Positions 1-10,180 of a stretch of 64,000 bases of DNA are shown piece after piece. How positions within the stretch are numbered: position 1 is the first letter of the stretch; every line of letters starts with the position of its first letter. The translations under genes and the position numbers were made by a program. The notes below the pieces were generated by a model. It was not told the origin of the DNA. It was given only the letters and a program-made list of their open reading frames with translations, and searched no databases. The stretch spans positions 727,145-791,144 of the forward strand of contig JAAOMT010000697.1 in the NCBI GenBank assembly GCA_016748015.1, written 5' to 3'. The stretch comes from Geosiphon pyriformis (lineage: Eukaryota > Glomeromycota > Glomeromycetes > Archaeosporales > Geosiphonaceae).

Positions 1-2
1 AA

Positions 3-368
3 ATCGATGACTTACCAATCAAAATTAACGGCATCATAGTACCAATCAAAGTACTCATTATGGAAGCCACCCAATACCAAGCTCTAGTTGGTAATGACTG
101 GCTGTCCAAGACGAACACCACTCTGGACTGGAATACACAAGAGCTTCAACTCAGCCAGAACGGGCAACACACACGAGTACCAGCAACATATGGCCACTTC
201 AAGGCTACCAACACCATGGCACCACTAATCGACTTTGAGGAAGAAAATACAAAACCTATCTGGGAAGCCTACCAAGTGTTGTGGGCTGACGAAGAGCACA
301 ACGAGCTGCCACCAATACTCTTTTGGGACGACAATGGGAAAGGGAAGCAAACAAACAAACTTACCTGA
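3..368 (+). pseudogene. Element B protease, C-terminal part
   Basis: C-terminal half of a retropepsin-type aspartic protease; the active-site D-S/T-G lies before the window. The open frame begins at the first bases with IDDLPIKINGI and continues through ATQYQALVGNDWL, a block shared by every other protease copy here (7291-7725, 18183-18608, 42527-43084). An acidic Glu/Asp-rich linker follows from about 230 and runs into a stop at 366-368. In the related element A the frame continues into the Cys-rich module, so this stop and the frame change before 457 look like decay rather than a natural end. Confidence 0.75.
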
Positions 369-456
369 GAAACTGACAATCTGACTTGGACCAACAACAA
401 ACAAAAAGAAGCTTCCAGTTGGGAATGGAACAAAGATAAAGGAAAAGAAAAAAAAA

Positions 457-872
457 ATGCCACCAACTGCCACCATTTATAATTTCTACACCCACCACAT
501 TCCACAACAATCCAATTATCGATGACCAAGGCTTGTATGCATTAATTGCGGCAAGAAACTGTCGTCAATGGGTGCATGCTGTGATAACGATAAGGAATAC
601 CACACTACAACAAAGTTTTATTGTCATCTATGCTTACTCGAATGCTTTGGATAACCAAAAAGGCAAGGAAAATGGGATAACCAATCTTGTCTTGCTTGTA
701 GAAAGACCCTGCTAGATGAAGGGATGTGGAACAACATCTCAAGACGTGAAGGAACGTGCAATGCATCGTGTCAATACATGATTCTAATAAGTGACTGGAT
801 AAAGAAAGGAACACCAATAGAAGCAGTCTGGAGAAGAGCCATGCAGCAACTGGACAGTTGTCCACATGATGA
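457..872 (+). pseudogene. Element B Cys-rich module, cut by element A
   Basis: Cysteine-rich module between protease and dUTPase. In frame one reads paired cysteines CINCGKKLSSMGACC, then YCHLC, CLAC and CNASC, followed by WIKKGTPIEAVWRRAMQQLDSC. The spacing of CxxC pairs suggests zinc binding, but I recognise no named family. Two in-frame stops replace Gln (in NYR-stop-PRL and FG-stop-PKR). Close copies lie at 6580-6972 (A), 41750-42207 (G) and, more diverged, 18760-19328 (C) and 45820-46400 (F). The coding series ends where the LTR of A begins. Confidence 0.7.
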
Positions 873-1635
873 TATTACAGGAAATTATTTCTGCTGTTAA
901 AGTAAATAACAAAACCTGTAACTTGGTGCTCAAAAGCTACTTCCATTGATGAGGTTCTACAAGTGTTGTATCTGAAGGTTTTGATGAAGTCCTTTGTATA
1001 ATGGACAGAGATTCAATAGTTGTTTTATCCGTAGCTTTTCAGACTCACAAGTCTGTCAATTTTTTTCTCGGCTTGGTGGCTGGCAATCCTCTGATAAGTA
1101 ATCTGTATTTTCTGTACATGTCCTACTCTCTTGCAGAAATCTTTTACTAAGCAATCTTTGACGTCAATAATCAGTGCTTTTCAATCAATTGGTTAGTGCA
1201 CAATAATAAATAAAAAAAAAATAAAAAAAAAATAAAGAAAGAAAAGAAATAAGCCAAGGCAATTTGCAGATTAATATCTTATCAATAGCCATAATCAAGA
1301 GCTATTGTTCCAGTGTGATTAAGTATCACTTATTATCAACATGAAGTGTTGATAATGGAGAGTGGATTGAGATATGGAATAATTATTTATTGGATGATTT
1401 TGTTTCTAGGCTAAGAATTCTGTAATATTGATTCTGTCTTTTCTGTTTTTAACACTACCACTATATATACATAATTGGGATCCCTCAATTCCTCGATTCT
1501 TTATGACAGGAATCTTGGAATTCCTGGAATTCTGCGATTTCTTTGAGAAGAATCCTGGAATTTCATATTTAATACGCTTACTTCTGATTGGCTAATAATT
1601 ATGCTAATATATTTCCTATATTTTTATGAGTAACA
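873..1635 (-). repeat. 3' LTR of element A
   Basis: On the minus strand it starts TGTTACTCATAA (1635) directly after the purine tract and ends near 873 in ...CTGTAATA, where the usual terminal CA has become TA. It holds a U3 array of GGAATTCC-like repeats (about 1490-1565), a TATA box TATATATA at 1462-1469, and two stem-loops downstream of it (1332-1356 and 1283-1307). It is about 90 bp shorter than the 5' LTR, mainly in the U3 repeat array. The differences from the 5' LTR are almost all transitions. Confidence 0.85.
1283..1356 (-). promoter_or_regulatory. Paired stem-loops in the LTR leader of element A (3' LTR)
   Basis: Two inverted repeats lie downstream of the LTR TATA box. The first has arms ATTATCAACA and TGTTGATAAT around a 5-base loop (1332-1356). 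The second has arms CAATAGC and GCTATTG around an 11-base loop (1283-1307). Both are present in the A 5' LTR (10652-10674 for the first), in D and in G. The outer pair of the first stem is T-A here but C-G in D and G. They would lie in the transcribed leader (R/U5). Function unknown; packaging, dimerisation or transcript-end formation are possibilities. Confidence 0.55.
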
Positions 1636-1650
1636 TTATTTTTTCCTTTT
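1636..1650 (-). other. Polypurine tract of element A
   Basis: Directly before the 3' LTR the minus strand reads a purine run AAAAGGAAAAAATAA. This is the position and composition expected of the plus-strand priming site of reverse transcription. Equivalent tracts precede the LTRs of B (AAAAGGAGGAAATAA before 15957), D (before 29324) and G (before 36817 on the minus strand). In family 1 the tract overlaps the stop codon of ORF3. Confidence 0.75.
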
Positions 1651-1659
1651 AATATTAAG

Positions 1660-2299
1660 CTCCATCGAAATCTAACTCATGTAATTCCCTCTTTTGAAGT
1701 ATTTCCTGAATTTTATTTTCAAGAATTACTTGTGTTATTTGGGTCTGTAATTCTTCAAATTAAGCATTGGTGATTTTTCTCAATTGATTACTGGTAACCA
1801 TATCTATTGCTTTGTTGAGTAATATTTCTGGTCTATTCTAAAATATTGTGTATATTTGGTATATGGCTTGGGCTTGCGTGGATAAGTTGTTATTTTCCAC
1901 AAAATGTTCTAATTGTTGTAGTATTCTTTTGTCAAATAATCACTTTGTTTTATCCATATATAGATTCTGGATATTTACATATTGTCTCAAGTAAAAATAA
2001 CAATAGTTTCATGAAAATTGTTGTATTCACCAATTCCAAGTTTTTTTAGTCAACTCTTGATATAGTGACTCTTTTGTCGATTCTTTTATTGCTAATTTTA
2101 CTTTCATCATGATTTTGTTCACTGTATTTTCAGTTTTTTTCAGTGTTTTGAGTTGTAATGTCTTTCTAGTATCTTGATATCGAATAGTTTGTTGATTGAT
2201 TGTAATCTCCATTTCCTGGTGTTGGATTAATTGAAAGAGTTGTTGTGCTAGTGTGTGAATGTTGTCTGTAATTTCCATTTTTCTAATATTTCCTGTCAC
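1660..2299 (-). pseudogene. Element A ORF3 (after integrase), broken
   Basis: An unidentified ORF between integrase and the polypurine tract. It opens MEITDNIHTLAQQLFQLIQHQ (2299) and is open to 2027. After a stop (Gln/Trp position) it continues in the same frame with NYCYFYLRQYVNIQNLYMDK, ILQQLEHFVE and RPEILLN, down to LHELDFDGA beside the polypurine tract. The same protein, about 210 codons, is seen in B (15314-15943), D (28674-29309) and G. It is hydrophilic and Gln/Ile-rich, with no signal peptide or membrane segment, so it does not look like an env gene. I do not recognise the family. Confidence 0.6.
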
Positions 2300-2339
2300 A
2301 TCTACTATGTCTTTATATATTCTTTTGATTGGTAAATTT

Positions 2340-3715
2340 AACCTGTTGTTGTTGATAATAACGATTGGTTCCAGATCTTGTGGAATCTCATCTAGTCAAA
2401 CTAGTATTCTCTGTACTCCTAATTGTGGAATATTACTGGTAAATGGTAGTGTGATGTCGCAATATGGCTTCAGTCGATCTCCATGTGCTGTTTTGGTTAA
2501 AATTTTGTTATTCAATCTTAATTTATAAGCTTCATTTCCTAGAATCTCTTCTATATGAAATGGTCCATCCTATTTGGGGTCAAATTTTTTACTTCATTGT
2601 TTTTCCACTTTGGTACAATGTAGTAATACTTTGTCTCCAATCTTGAATTCAACTGGTTTGTCTGATAGTTGACTATCATGTCTTTCTTTCTGTTTTTCTT
2701 GTAACTTTTGAATATTATCAGCTGCTTTTCTTTGTTTGTTTTCTAATGTTTCCATTAAGTCATATGTTCTTCTCAGCAATGTTTCTTGAAAATTTTTTTC
2801 TGTTATTGGTTCAGCTAGATATGTATTAATTTCTCTCTCTACTGGTAACGTTGCTGTTCTCCTATATACTAATTCAAATGGTGTTGCTTGTGTAGTATCT
2901 TGTTTCATTGTCCAATAAGCAAATAGTACTGATGGTATGAACAAATCCCAATCGTTCTGGTTTTCTTGGCTGAGCTTAGCTATTGCTTCACACAATATTC
3001 TATTGAATCTTTCTACTAATCTGTTGGTTTGTGGATGGTATGGTAATAATAATAGTCTTTTGATTCTGGATCTTTGGCTCAATTCTCTTAATGTTCTGTT
3101 CACAAAATGAGTTCTTTGGTCTGATAATAATTTTTTTGGACATCCATGTTGACAAATCAAATCCTGATGAACGAATTTGGCAACGGATTCTGCATCCGCT
3201 CTTTGAATTGCTTTTGCCTCTGGCCATTTAGTGAGATAGTCTATAGTTACCACTATGTATCTGTTTTCTCTGCTGGTGATTGTTAATGGTCTGACTAAAT
3301 CAATTCCAATATGGTCAAACAGTTGTCTCACTTTGATTGGTCTTAATGATTCACTGGGTCTTGTTCCTCCTTTTCACTGACAAGCATCACAATTTTGAAC
3401 ATATTAAATGATGTCTGGATACATTGATGGCCAATAGTATCTCTTTCTGGTTCTTTTTATGGTTGCTTCTTTGTGAAAATGTTTTGCTGTTGGATTTGAG
3501 TGCATGTTGAATAATATTGTCTTTTTTTCTGGCTCCGTAATTACTCTGGTTGGTTGATCTGGATCCCTTCTATTTTTCTGATAAAGTATATTTTGGTGCA
3601 TGATAAAATATTTTGATTGTTGTTTGATACTTTTTTGTTCCATTTGAGATAAATTCTCCTTGAACTGTTGAGTGTTTATATAATATTGCAATTGTTGATA
3701 TTTTTGTATGTTCAT
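2340..3715 (-). pseudogene. Element A integrase, broken
   Basis: Ty3/gypsy integrase. The N-terminal zinc domain begins near 3500 with H-SNPTAKHFH and continues toward the CDAC pair near 3390, after an in-frame stop. The catalytic core from 3331 down shows the first Asp in GIDLVRPLTI, the second in LLSDQRTHFVNRT and the Glu in LVERFNRILCEA, so the DDE triad is visible. A GPF-type C-terminal block follows near 2540-2590 after a stop (DPK-stop-DGPF). No chromodomain is evident. Its frame differs from that of RT/RNase H, so a frameshift lies between about 3715 and 3973. Confidence 0.85.
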
Positions 3716-3779
3716 CTTTTGTTGTATTTTCCATTGATATTGTTCTGGTTTTGTTATATTTTTGGGTTGAAATGTTCTT

Positions 3780-5508
3780 AGATTTGTTTCATTCGTGATA
3801 AACCGTCTGCATTTCTATTGTCTTTTCCTTTTTTATAATGTATAGTATACTTATATGGTGCAAGTGCCATTTTTCATCTTGACTGTCTTCCATCTCCAAA
3901 TTCTTGTTTTTGAAGTGATGTTAATCCTTTGTGATCTGTGTATACCTCAAACTTCTGGCTCAAATATTCTTTCTATTTTATAACTGACCAGTATATTGCT
4001 AAGTGTTTTTTTTCTGGTGTTCCATAGTTCTTTTCGGCTGGTGTTAAACCTTTGCTGGCATATGCCACTAGATGTTCTCTGCCGTCTGGTCCTCTCTGAG
4101 ATAGTACTGCTCCTAATGTCTGGCCGGATGCATCCATGGTGATGATGAATGGTTTGCTGTGATCTGGATAGATCAGTACTGGAGCTTGTATAAGCTTTCT
4201 TTTTAGAATATCAAAAGCTTCTTGTTGACTTTCAGTCCATTCATATTTTGTATCTTTGTTTTGCAGTTGGTTGAGTGGCTGCACTATCTTAGAAAAGTTT
4301 TTGATAAAACATCAATAGTAGCTGGCGAATCTCAAGAATGATTTCAGTTCTGTTATACTGGTCAGCACTAGAAAGTTCTTTACTATTTCTATTTTCTCTG
4401 AATCTGTTTTGATGCCATCTTTGCTGACTATGTGTCCCAAGAATTTTAGTTCTGTCTTGCCGAAGAAGCACTTTGTTGCATTTAACTTTAGTCCTGCTCT
4501 TCTTAGTCTTTCGAACACTTGTTGGAGATAATGAAGATGATTATCAAACGTTTTTGAGAATACATTGGTGTTGTCCAAGTATACAACTACTGATTTCCAC
4601 AATAAGCCAGTATAAATGATTTCCATTAACCATTGGAAAGTTGCTGGGGCATTGGTTAAGCTGAATGACATTACTTCAAATTCAAAATTTCTTTTTCTAG
4701 TAGTAAATGCTGTCTTTTCTTTGTCAGCTGAATTTATGGCTACTTGCCAGTAACCACTGTCCAAATCTAATGTTGAGAACCATTTGTTCCCACCAAAAGC
4801 ATCGAATAATTCCTGTATTTGTGGAGTTGGATAACTGTCTCCACGAGTTACACCATTGAGTTTCCTGTAGTCTACGCAAAACTGGATTTTTCTATTCTTC
4901 TTACAGACAAGTACCACTGAAAACAACCATGGACTCATTGATGGTTGAATTAGCCTATTGTCAAGCATTCTGTTTATCTCTTGACAAATGATCTTATGGC
5001 TGGTTGGCGGCACTTTGTATGCTCTTTGTTTGATTGGCATTGCATCTCTAGTCTTGATTTGATGCTGGATGATGTCAGTTTGGCCAAACTCATTTTTGCT
5101 GACAAAGATGTTGTTGAAATTGTTAAGTAATCTCTTGAGCTGCATATATTGGAGTGGATCTAAGTTTCTCATGTTTATTTGTTTCAATTGTTCTGATTGG
5201 AGCAAATAACATTTGTTTTGTCCATAGATTGTTTGTAATGTAATGTCAACATATCTACAAAGTTGTGGAAAGTCTGGAATGGGGTTTGGTGGTTGGTCTT
5301 CTATTTCTGTGGTTAAATATCTGATGGTGGTTTCTTCTGGTATGTTGATAACATTGTCAGTGTTGTTGTAGATGGGAATTTTTATGCTACTATAGCTTTT
5401 GGCTGGTATGTGGAGATTGATCAACCCAATCTCTTCTGATTCACAAAGGTTTGCTTCAGCTTCAAAAATTTGTCTTTGCTCTTTTTCTTTCTTTTCTATT
5501 GCTAGCAT
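3780..5508 (-). pseudogene. Element A reverse transcriptase and RNase H, broken
   Basis: RT reads in one open frame from 5508 to 4312. A linker starts MLAIEKKEKEQ. The fingers/palm carry FCVDYRKLNGVT and TLDLDSGYWQV, and the active-site block reads VVYLDNTNVFSKTF. The second Asp of the usual Y-x-D-D box is Asn here, a G-to-A type change that should abolish polymerase activity. RNase H follows in the same frame (4284-3973) with FIITMDASGQTLGAVLSQ, AYASKGLTPAEKNY and HLAIYWSVIK. After that come DHKGLTSLQKQ and NADGLS with stops. The closest intact relatives are in D (26245-27009) and B. Confidence 0.9.
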
Positions 5509-5559
5509 GTACTGGTTATATGGTGGAATAGAAATAGCTTGACCGGTTGAGATAATTTT

Positions 5560-6549
5560 TCCTTGGCCAACAATTTCTTCTTCCGCTATATTAACTGATA
5601 CATCTATTCTACCTGTTGATCTGAATCCCTATATTCCTTTCGCTGTTATTTCTAATTTCTCTCTCTTTCCTACTAATACTAACTGAGCTACTCTAACCAG
5701 AGGCAGGAATATTGCCTGTGCTATTTTTTCATTGGGCTCTATTATGTAGGTTTTTTCTGAGTCATTCTGTAGCATAGTAATGATATTTTCTATATATTCC
5801 GCATCAATTATTCCTTCTCTTATATTGATCTTTCTTTTCACTAAACTACTCTTAGATGCTAATTGAACCATTGTTGTTGCCGGAATTTCTAGTGCTATTT
5901 TCAAATCAATGCAGGTGCATGAATGCAGTTCCAATTTGATGGCATCTTTTCCTGGATATCTCAGATCAAACCCTGTGTCCATATTATGTGCACATTCTGG
6001 CATAATACCCTCTCCATTGTCACTATACCATTTCAACTCTTGTTTCTTGGAGAGATCTGATAGTGCAATGTATTGTTTATGGTTTAAATTGGAGTTTGAA
6101 TCTGAGTTGGAATCATTTTTGTTGTTATTGTCATTTTGAATGGAGCTAGAACTGATGTTTTTATTGTCGTCATTGGAGTCTGGATTGCAATTGATCAGCA
6201 ATTCTGATTTTGATGCACAGCTGCTGATTGGTTCTTCTTCTTCAGGGATCAAGTAGATCATGCGTGATGGTAGATTGTAAAGGAGGTCACAATTGTTACA
6301 ATATTCAAAGTCACTGGGAATTAAACAATAGCAATACAGTCTTGTATTCAACTGTGTTAGCCGTTGTTCTTGCTTTTCTTTAGTGGGTGCCAAGTTTTGG
6401 TAGTGTTCATGGAACTCTTCGGGTTCTAGAGAATTTATGGCTGGCTCTGCATCCCAGTCAAGCTCGATGGGTTCTGATAGGTTGTTTTTGATTTTTCTGA
6501 TCTCTTTGGGTGTCGCTCCTTCTATTTTGGTGATTGCCATTCTCCACAA
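5560..6549 (-). pseudogene. Element A dUTPase with Cys-pair N-terminal region, broken
   Basis: dUTPase-like domain placed between protease and RT. The N-terminal part carries LYCYCLIPSDFEYCNNC, a second cysteine cluster, and then an Asn/Ser-rich spacer. The trimeric dUTPase motifs are all visible: motif 1 DTGFDLRYPG, motif 2 SKSSLVKR, motif 3 GIIDAEYIENI (catalytic Asp and Tyr kept), motif 4 KIAQAIFLPL and motif 5 around 5600-5640. In motif 5 one Gln codon is TAG and the usual GFGST is GFRST. The role would be to hydrolyse dUTP and lower uracil in element cDNA. The frame continues directly into RT. Confidence 0.85.
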
Positions 6550-6579
6550 TTTGTCGTCGTCATGTGGACAACTGTCCAG

Positions 6580-6972
6580 TCACTGCACAGCTCTTCTCCA
6601 GACCACTTCTATTGGGGTTCCTTTCCTTATCCAGTTGCTTATTAGAATCATGTATTGACATGATACATTGCACGTTCCTCCATGTCCTGAGATGTCGTTC
6701 CACATTTCTTCATCTAGTAGGGTCTCCCCACAAGCGAGACAAAGTTGGTTATTCCATTTTTCTTGCCTTTTTGGTTGTCCAAAGCATTCAAGTAAGCATG
6801 AACGACAGTAAAACTTTGTTGTAGTGTGGTATTCTTCATTATCACCACAGCATGTGCCCATTGATGACAGTTTCTTGCCGCAATTGATGCATACCAGTCT
6901 TGGCTGTTGATAATTGAATTGTTGTGAAGTGTAGTGGGTGTAAGAATTGTAACTGTTAGTCGTTGGTGGCAT
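6580..6972 (-). CDS. Element A Cys-rich module of the polyprotein
   Basis: An uninterrupted 130-codon stretch of the gag-pol frame between protease and dUTPase. After a Tyr/Gln-rich start it reads VCINCGKKLSSMGTCC, a spacer, YCRSCLLECFGQ, CLACGETLLDEE, CNVSCQY and WIRKGTPIEVVWRRAVQ, then a stop in place of Gln before LDSCPHDD. The four CxxC-type pairs suggest a zinc-binding fold, perhaps ribbon-like. Both families carry it, so it is old and presumably useful. It differs from the gag CCHC knuckle and I cannot assign it to a named domain. The start given is the first Met of the open stretch, not a translation start. Confidence 0.6.
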   Translation of the reverse strand: MPPTTNSYNSYTHYTSQQFNYQQPRLVCINCGKKLSSMGTCCGDNEEYHTTTKFYCRSCLLECFGQPKRQEKWNNQLCLACGETLLDEEMWNDISGHGGTCNVSCQYMILISNWIRKGTPIEVVWRRAVQ

Positions 6973-7290
6973 TCCTTCTTCCTTTTCTTTTCCCTTTCTT
7001 TTATCTTCGTTCCATTCCCAACTTGAGGCTTCTTCTTGTTCATTATCAGTCCAAGTCAGATTGTTGGTTTCCCAGGTAAGTTCCTCTCTTTGCTTTTCCT
7101 TGGGGTTGTCGTCTCATAATAGTACTGGCAGTAGCTCGTAGTGGTCTTTGTCATTGGTCCAAGTGTCAATGGTGGTTTCACAGATAGGTTCTTTTCCTTG
7201 CTCCTCTTTTCCATTGTTATTGTCGTCTCAGGTGAGTATTAGCGGCAGTTCATTGTGATCAGCATCAGTCCACAAGACTTGGTAAGTTTC

Positions 7291-7920
7291 TCAAATAGGT
7301 TTCTCTTTTTCCTCCTCCAGTTTGATCAATAGTTTTTCTCTTGGAGGAGTCTTGAAATGGCCACACGTGGCTGGTACACGTATGTGTTGGCCCTGATATG
7401 TTAGCTGGAGTTCCTGGATGTTCCAGTTTAACATCGCATTGACTTTGGATAGCCAGTCATTACCAATGAGAGCTTGGTATTGAGTGGCTTTCATCACTAG
7501 AACTTTAATGGGAGTCACAATGCCATTGACTTTGAAAGAGAAGTCATCAATTTTGCCAATTGGAGTTTTGGTCATTCCATCAGCTGTGATAATTCTGGCA
7601 CTGGCAGCTTGATCAACTCGGCGACCTAATTGATTCATGAGTTGTTGTGTAATGATACTGCCTGCTGAACTGCTATCAAGGATCAATTTAATGAATTGAC
7701 CATCAACTTTAGCATTTGTGTACATCGCGGTGATGCGTTTTTCATTAAGAGCGGCTCCATTAAATAATGGTGTACTTGATGGTTCTTTGATCTCGAATGG
7801 GAAGATGGCGGCTAGTAATTTGTCATTGGTGACTGTTGCTGGCGGAATATTGCTAGTAAGTGTTTGTTGTTTTTGGGTGGGTTCTTGGTTGCTAGTTAAG
7901 GCGTCTTCTGAGGTAACCAG
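7291..7920 (-). pseudogene. Element A aspartic protease
   Basis: Retropepsin-type protease of the polyprotein. The core from 7725 reads KLILDSSSAGSIITQQLMNQL. The active site should be D-S/T-G as in element C (LDSGLAGS), but Gly is Ser here, so it is probably dead. Next come ARIITADGMTKTPIGKID and the C-terminal ATQYQALIGNDWL. Upstream (7726-7920) the same frame gives LLVTSEDA and the conserved TPLFNGAALNEKRITAMYTN. Downstream an acidic linker with stops leads to the Cys-rich module. Confidence 0.8.
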
Positions 7921-8040
7921 GAGACTTAAATAGTGTTGGAAAGTCGAGTTTTGGGTGGTGTCTGTACCTGAATTCCAAAAATGGGGTCCTAAGCTCTGGT
8001 GAGAAGAGCTGGAGACCAGTTGATGAACAACTATTGCCGA

Positions 8041-10139
8041 TCTCTAATTTTGAGCAATTCTGGATCTTGGGTTTCCTGATGTCATCGTAGCTGAGTTTTG
8101 GAGTAGTGTTTGGATTGATGGTTGAAACCGATAAATTATTTGGGGCTGCGGCTGATAAATTACTGGAGGCTGCTGTTGATAAATTGCCAGTGGCTGCGGT
8201 TGATAAACTGAAAGTTGATATACTGGCAGTTGATAGATTGGTTGCTGCATCATTGGCAGATAAGTATTTTGATATTGGTCTTAATCTTGATTTGGATAAT
8301 GATTCGGAGTTTGAAACCAGTGATCAGAATTTCTGTATTGATTTCCCAATTATTGGTTGCTATAAGTATGGCAATTAACTCAAATATGGCTTTGTTTACT
8401 ATAGTTGTGGCAGACATGCATTTCCGGCTGCCACAATAGACTATGTGTGGTTGAAGATGATGACCATGATTGATTTTGGAAATGATTTGCGTTTCCTGAA
8501 TTATGGCGTTATTGTGGTGTTTGATATATGGCACGATTGTCAGCTAAGTATATCTCTAGTTTCTGATTAATTGACTCACTGAATTGTTTCAGTTTGGAAT
8601 CCAATTTAGATGATCTATTCATTACTAGGTTTACTGCTTGAACGTGGTTGGCTTCTAACTCAGCTGCTTCAAAATCTCTGGCATGTGTAACTGCAATAGG
8701 GAGATCAACTAGATGCATTGGGCATACTCGCTGAAGGAGATTACTGCACAAACCTCTAATAAATTGGTTTAAAATCTGTGACGCTGTAAAATAGTCAGCT
8801 TGAATTGCTTGAATCTGGTGTAGATTTCTATGGAAGCATCCTAAGTAAGTGGTGACTGCTTCAGTATTTTTTTGTTTAATGGTGGTGAAAAAGTTGGCTA
8901 ACTTGTTGATACTATTATTGTTGCTGAAATATCTTACGAATTTCATCTTGAAGTCATTAAAGTTTTGGGGTTTGACAGCTAAACTTTGATATCATGCATC
9001 CATGGTGTTCTTTAGAAAGTATGGGATGGCTTGAAGTGCTCGGGTGTTATTTCATCCATTCACAGTAATGGCTTTCTCTATGTCATTTAGCCATACTTGT
9101 GCGTCATCTTCTTCACCAGTAAAGTTGTCAAGTTTTGTGATTGGTGCATAGGCCATTGGATCTAAGTTGGGTGGTTGTGGTGGCTGTTGAAGTGGTTGTT
9201 GTTGTACTGGTTGTTGGGGTGGTAGTTGAAATGGCTGTTGTATGAGTTTGGCTACTGGATTAATCGGGGGTTGATCGATGATAAGTTTTGCTGATTACTT
9301 AATTCAGGGTTTAGATTGTTCTGCCTTTGATGATTCGGAGTTTCAATTTCCAAATTTTCTAAATTTAGACTTTGCTGAGCTTGAATATTCAGGGTTTCAA
9401 CTTCCGGGTTTTCAGTGATCAGGTTTTAGTAAGTAAATTCTTGATTTTTCAATTCTTTTTTCTCTTCTTCTTCAGATAGTTCTTACAGGGTAGCAATTCC
9501 AAAGTCTGGTTGAGGTGGTGGTAATCGAATTCCTGATGGAGTTGGTGATCATGATTTAAATTCTTCAAAATATGCTTTGTATGGTCCTAGTAAATCTTCT
9601 TTCCATTGTTTGCTTTGGAACTGGAATCTTCCAACTGTTAATGTCATATTTGAGGTGGATGCGTCTGCTGATGAGATGTTAATGGCGCTTCCAAATGTGT
9701 AGTGATATAATGAAGCAGTTGGTGATTCTACTCTGTGCTTCTTCCAACTAGGTAACTGTATTTCTTTTGGTGTTGCTGCTGGTGTTTGTATTCTTCCTTT
9801 ACCTTTGTCTGCATAGGTAATAGAAAATTGTTGTTGAGTGTATTTTTCAATAGTCTGGTTGATTTCTCTGATTATTGGTACAAAACTATAGTTCCTTGGT
9901 AAGTTGGTGTGTTGGAATAATTCTGTGTAAAAGTTTTCTCTTGCTGCTTCAATGTTAACTGTTCCTTCTAAGCATTTAGTGATTCTGTTGTTAACATAAA
10001 AGTTGAAGGCTGATTCGGCTGGGTAATAATTACTGTTTAATCTTAATTGTTGGCTGTATTGTTGAAACAAGAATTTCACAAATCCTAAATGGTTTGCTCC
10101 TATATTTTCTGATTCTGCTACATTTAGATTTGGGTTGGT
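8041..10139 (-). pseudogene. Element A gag (capsid and zinc knuckle), broken
   Basis: Gag polyprotein region. The N-terminal third is open at 10079-9549 (FVKFLFQQYSQQ onward). A frame change and stops follow, then a Gln/Pro-rich stretch around 9180-9240. A retrotransposon-gag capsid block lies at 8946-8509, with FVRYFSNNNSINKLANFFTT, TTYLGCFHRNL and DLPIAVTHARDFEAAELEAN. The nucleocapsid knuckle at 8370-8412 reads C-HN-Y-SKQS-H-I-stop-VN-C: the second Cys has become Tyr and there is a stop inside. The capsid half shares the pol frame, so gag and pol were probably translated as one protein. Confidence 0.8.
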
Positions 10140-10162
10140 GCTGGTTTTTTGTAGAATTATAT

Positions 10163-10180
10163 CTCACAGAGAGCACCAAA
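10163..10180 (-). promoter_or_regulatory. Candidate primer binding site of element A
   Basis: Directly inside the 5' LTR (which ends ...CTATAACA on the minus strand) the sequence reads TTTGGTGCTCTCTGTGAG. A TGG a few bases after the LTR CA is the normal start of a site complementary to a tRNA 3' CCA end, and TGGTGCTCTCTG could pair with an acceptor stem ending in GAGAGCACCA. I cannot identify the tRNA. This is the only place in the window where a 5' LTR borders its own internal region intact. Confidence 0.55.

Larger units (their letters stand above)
1..872 (+). mobile_element. Element B, left part (Ty3/gypsy family 1), interrupted by element A
   Basis: This is the protease tail and Cys-rich module of a family-1 element that starts before the window. 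The reading stops at 872, where the encoded series LDSCPHDD meets the LTR end of minus-strand element A. It resumes at 11034 with N-D-E-I-W-R-M, which is how the same peptide continues in the uninterrupted copy in A itself (around 6530-6580). The two pieces therefore belonged to one element split by A. GATGA stands at both junctions and may be the target duplication, though the exact LTR ends are uncertain by a few bases. Confidence 0.85.

Noticed and set aside
605-865. 86-codon minus-strand frame over the element B Cys-rich module, with a near copy on the plus strand at 6534-6824
   Set aside because: Both are antisense shadows of the Cys-rich coding strand. Their mutual similarity only reflects the homology of A and B.
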